Below are positions 6,436 through 8,435 of a DNA stretch of 8,435 nt, in pieces. This stretch comes from Anaerolineae bacterium (GTDB lineage: Bacteria > Chloroflexota > Anaerolineae > Anaerolineales > UBA11858). The notes under the pieces are model-generated. The model did not search any database. It saw only the letters and a list, made by a program, of their open reading frames with translations, and was not told the DNA's origin. The stretch's first letter is position 1. The number at the start of each line of letters is the position of its first letter. The translations under genes and the position numbers were made by a program. The stretch is taken from NCBI GenBank assembly GCA_003694235.1, contig RFKO01000022.1, positions 1 through 8,435 on the forward strand. Direction: 5' to 3'.

Positions 6436-6507
6436 AGCCACCGGTGGGAATCGAACCCACAACCGATCGCTTACGAAGCGATTGCTCTGCCATTGAGCTA
6501 CGGTGGC
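6436..6507 (-). tRNA. tRNA-Thr (anticodon CGU)
   Basis: A complete 72-base cloverleaf on the minus strand. The acceptor stem pairs GCCACCG with CGGTGGC over 7 bp, followed by discriminator U. The D stem is GCTC/GAGC. The anticodon stem is ATCGC/GCGAT with the 7-base loop TTCGTAA, so the anticodon is CGT (complement of 6473-6475), reading the Thr codon ACG. The variable loop is CGGTT and the T arm is GTGGG-TTCGATT-CCCAC. CCA is not encoded and must be added after transcription. The three T-arm/acceptor parts and the invariant TTCGA are intact, so it should be functional. Six T residues, counting the discriminator, follow the acceptor stem. Confidence 0.97.
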
Positions 6508-6516
6508 GTGGCCGAA

Positions 6517-6546
6517 ATTATACCAGCCCTGGCGTCGTTTGAGCAA
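6517..6546 (-). promoter_or_regulatory. Promoter of tRNA-Thr (TTGCTC-N18-TATAAT)
   Basis: On the minus strand TTGCTC (6546-6541), an 18-base spacer and a perfect TATAAT (6522-6517) preceded by TGG form an extended -10 promoter. The tRNA 5' end lies 10 bases after the -10 box, so the precursor 5' leader would be only a few bases. The -35 half lies within the leader region of the divergent glycosyltransferase gene. Confidence 0.75.
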
Positions 6547-6566
6547 CCTTTTTTGAGGTCGATTCC

Positions 6567-7877
6567 ATGCGGATTGCCATGATTTCCTATCATACCTGCC
6601 CGCTGGCTGTGCTGGGGGGCAAGGACACCGGCGGCATGAATGTGTACGTACGCGAACTGACGCGCGCCCTGGGTAAGATGGGTGTGCGCGTGGACGTGTA
6701 CACCCGCTCGCAGGATGAACACGCCCCCCACGTCTCCCACGATCTGGGGTATGGCAACCGCGTGGTGCATGTCCCCGCCGGGCCACAGGTGCCGCTCCCC
6801 AAGCAGGTGCTGGCACGCCACCTGCCGACTTTCGTCGAGCATATTCTGGAGTTCGCGGCGCGGAAAAATTTTCGCTATGACCTGATTCACAGCCATTACT
6901 GGATGTCGGGGATTGCGGCACGCGACCTGAAAGCCGCCTGGGATGTGCCGGTGATCCAGATGTTCCACACGCTGGGGGAGATGAAGCGCCGCGTTGCACA
7001 ATCGGCTGAAGAGGCAGAGGGCGCGTATCGCATTCAGGGGGAACGGGAGGTGATCGCGCTGGCCGACCGCATCGTGGCGGCCACCACCGCCGAACTGGCG
7101 CAGTTGCAATGGCTTTACGGCGTTGATCCGGCCAAAATTGTGGTCATCCCTCCCGGCGTGGATACCGGTCATTTCTATCCCATTCCGCCGGATGAAGCCA
7201 AAGAGTTCATCGGCATCCCGGCCTCGGACACCATGTTGCTCTACGTTGGCCGCATCGAGCCGCTCAAAGGTGTGGGCTTGCTGATCGAAGCAATCGGTCG
7301 CATGCGCGCCAGGGGAGGGCTGGATGGTCGCCACCTGTGTATTTCCATCATCGGCGGCGATCCGCATGTCAGCCGGGAGGAGATGAGCGCCGAGATGGCG
7401 CGCTTGCATGACCTGCGTCTGCAAAACGGCCTCGAGGATCTGGTGACCTTCCTCGGTCGCCGCGGGCAGGACACCCTTCCCTACTATTATTCCGCCGCTG
7501 ATGCGGTTGTGATGCCCTCTTATTACGAATCTTTCGGCATGGTGGCGCTGGAGGCGATGGCCTGCGGTACACCGGTGGTCGCTTCGCAGGTCGGGGGACT
7601 GGCGTTCCTGGTGCAGGATGGGGAGACCGGTTTCCACATCCCGGTGGGCGATGTGGAAGCGCTCGCCGACCGGCTGACGCGCTTGCTCAACGACCGCCGT
7701 TTGAGGCAACGTATGGCGGCCCGCGCGGTGGAATTTGCCCGCGGCTATGCCTGGAAGAACATCGCCGAGCAGGTATTCGCTCTGTACCGACAGGTGGCCC
7801 CGCATGCCCCGCTGACGCATACCGGCTCGGCGCAGTCGTATGTTTTTCAAGAAGGAGAAGCGTCGGATGGAGAATGA
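6567..7877 (+). CDS. GT4-family glycosyltransferase (MshA-like)
   Basis: A 436-residue, cytosolic or peripheral retaining glycosyltransferase with the GT-B fold. The N-terminal acceptor domain carries the GGMNVYVREL loop (22-31) and the IHSHYW strand (107-112). The C-terminal nucleotide-sugar domain carries YVGRIEPLKG (R229, K234) and the EX7E motif ESFGMVALE (E321, E329), followed by CGTPVV and GGL. The pattern is closest to MshA (UDP-GlcNAc: inositol-3-phosphate) and sucrose-synthase-like GT4 enzymes. I cannot confirm the donor or acceptor, so I give no symbol. The ATG at 6567 has GAGGT (6555-6559) 7 bases upstream. Residues after about 412 form a non-conserved hydrophilic tail, and the end overlaps the start of the next gene by 11 bases, so the two are probably co-translated. 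Confidence 0.9.
   Translation: MRIAMISYHTCPLAVLGGKDTGGMNVYVRELTRALGKMGVRVDVYTRSQDEHAPHVSHDLGYGNRVVHVPAGPQVPLPKQVLARHLPTFVEHILEFAARKNFRYDLIHSHYWMSGIAARDLKAAWDVPVIQMFHTLGEMKRRVAQSAEEAEGAYRIQGEREVIALADRIVAATTAELAQLQWLYGVDPAKIVVIPPGVDTGHFYPIPPDEAKEFIGIPASDTMLLYVGRIEPLKGVGLLIEAIGRMRARGGLDGRHLCISIIGGDPHVSREEMSAEMARLHDLRLQNGLEDLVTFLGRRGQDTLPYYYSAADAVVMPSYYESFGMVALEAMACGTPVVASQVGGLAFLVQDGETGFHIPVGDVEALADRLTRLLNDRRLRQRMAARAVEFARGYAWKNIAEQVFALYRQVAPHAPLTHTGSAQSYVFQEGEASDGE
7852..7857 (+). promoter_or_regulatory. Ribosome-binding site of the UbiA-like gene inside the glycosyltransferase
   Basis: AAGGAG lies within the last codons of the glycosyltransferase, 9 bases before the ATG at 7867. It decides for this start over the ATG at 7888, which has only a GGGGG stretch upstream. 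Confidence 0.6.
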
Positions 7878-8435
7878 AGGGGGCGGCATGATCGGAGATT
7901 TGTGGCGTCAGGCGCGGCCGCTGTTGCTGGCCGACGCTCTGCTCGGGTATCTGCTTGGGGCGGGGATGGCCCGCTATCTGGGGAACACGCTGCCGTTCGA
8001 CCGGCTGGTTTACGGCCTGCTCTGGCTGTGGATGGTGCAACTGGCCGCGCACTGGCTTTACGCCCGTCTGGGTGAGGGCGCTGCTCCGCAGGCGCTTTCG
8101 CCGGAGATGCGCCTGCGCCGGGATGCGCCCTTGTGGGGGGCATATACCGCCCTCACGCTGGGGGCGGTGTTCAGCGTTGTGCTGCTGCAAAGCGGCGCGC
8201 TGAATAGCGGCTCTGTGCTGGTGATGCTGGGCTTGCTCGCCCTGGCGGTGGCGGCCGCGTTGCCTCCCTGGCGGCTGGCCGATTCACTCTATCGCAGTCT
8301 GTTACCCTCGCTGGCCCTGGCCGGACTGACGCCGGTATGGGGATTTGTGCTGCACGCCGCCCTGCCATGGCAGCCGGTGGCGATCATCTCCCTGGCGCTC
8401 GCCATGTTACACTTTGCGGCCATGCTGGTCTTTGA
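7867..8435 (+). CDS. UbiA-like polytopic membrane protein, partial (runs off right edge)
   Basis: 189 codons are present. The ATG at 7867 has AAGGAG (7852-7857) 9 bases upstream and overlaps the glycosyltransferase end by 11 bases. A second in-frame ATG at 7888 is a possible alternative. The start LWRQARPLLLADALLGYLLGAGMARYLG resembles the first helix of UbiA-superfamily prenyltransferases. About five further hydrophobic segments follow, and the last visible stretch (LALAMLHFAAMLVF) fits the helix that normally leads into the second Asp-rich motif. The first Asp-rich motif (NxxxDxxxD) that should follow the second helix is not seen: the place is taken by HWLYARLGEGAAPQALSPE. It may be a divergent or non-catalytic family member, or another polytopic protein. 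If active, it would prenylate an aromatic or similar acceptor at the membrane. Confidence 0.55.
   Translation, partial: MENEGGGMIGDLWRQARPLLLADALLGYLLGAGMARYLGNTLPFDRLVYGLLWLWMVQLAAHWLYARLGEGAAPQALSPEMRLRRDAPLWGAYTALTLGAVFSVVLLQSGALNSGSVLVMLGLLALAVAAALPPWRLADSLYRSLLPSLALAGLTPVWGFVLHAALPWQPVAIISLALAMLHFAAMLVF

Noticed and set aside
6430..6443. Rho-independent terminator at the tRNA 3' end
   Set aside because: There is a six-T run, but the only adjacent hairpin is the tRNA itself; no separate GC-rich stem precedes it.
6493..6524. Plus-strand promoter TTGAGC...TATACC just before the glycosyltransferase
   Set aside because: The spacer is 20 bases and the -10 match is poor; the bases are better explained by the minus-strand tRNA promoter.
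6498..7889. Long minus-strand open frame opposite the glycosyltransferase
   Set aside because: It covers an intact GT4 gene, extends into the tRNA, and shows shadow composition with many His/Arg/Gln and no motif.

Overview
This 8.4 kb, GC-rich, gene-dense window looks like a chromosomal segment of a free-living bacterium. My best guess is Chloroflexota (Anaerolineae-like), an inference from the style of the Ala/Glu/Gln/Pro-rich lipoprotein start, the multidomain sensor kinase, the MshA-like GT4 enzyme and the UbiA-like membrane protein. No rRNA or other decisive taxonomic marker is present. I see no phage, transposon, CRISPR or other mobile signature, and no gene-free stretch longer than about 210 bases.

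Layout. Everything left of about 6507 reads on the minus strand, in transcription order: a tRNA-Thr(CGU) gene (6507-6436), uridine kinase udk (6359-5724), a small VTT/DedA-like membrane protein (5717-5172), an M20 metallopeptidase (5109-3748), a 905-residue membrane sensor histidine kinase (3751-1034) and an OmpR/PhoB-type response regulator (1037-339). A 191-base AT-richer gap with helically phased A-tracts follows. The 5' end of a lipoprotein gene, probably a secreted binding protein, runs off the left edge. Right of the tRNA, two genes read on the plus strand: an MshA-like GT4 glycosyltransferase (6567-7877) and, overlapping its end, the start of a UbiA-like polytopic membrane protein cut by the right edge.

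How the genes work together. The peptidase, kinase and regulator are joined by two ATGA stop/start overlaps, so they are very probably co-translated. The kinase carries an extracytoplasmic double-Cache-like sensor, HAMP, GAF, PAS and a complete HisKA/HATPase core; the regulator has all receiver residues and a winged-helix DNA-binding domain. The tie to a peptidase suggests, without proving, a link between peptide or amino-acid supply and signalling. udk and the VTT gene lie upstream in the same direction with a 6-base gap; a 62-base gap with a perfect 8-bp stem-loop separates them from the peptidase.

The 207-base hub between udk and the glycosyltransferase holds the tRNA, its promoter, a near-perfect -10 box placed for a leaderless udk mRNA, and an opposed plus-strand promoter whose transcript would cross the tRNA antisense before reaching the glycosyltransferase. 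I find no clearly new biological system. The most interesting points are this promoter/tRNA hub, the peptidase-two-component coupling, the curved-DNA candidate and the UbiA-like protein lacking the usual first Asp motif.
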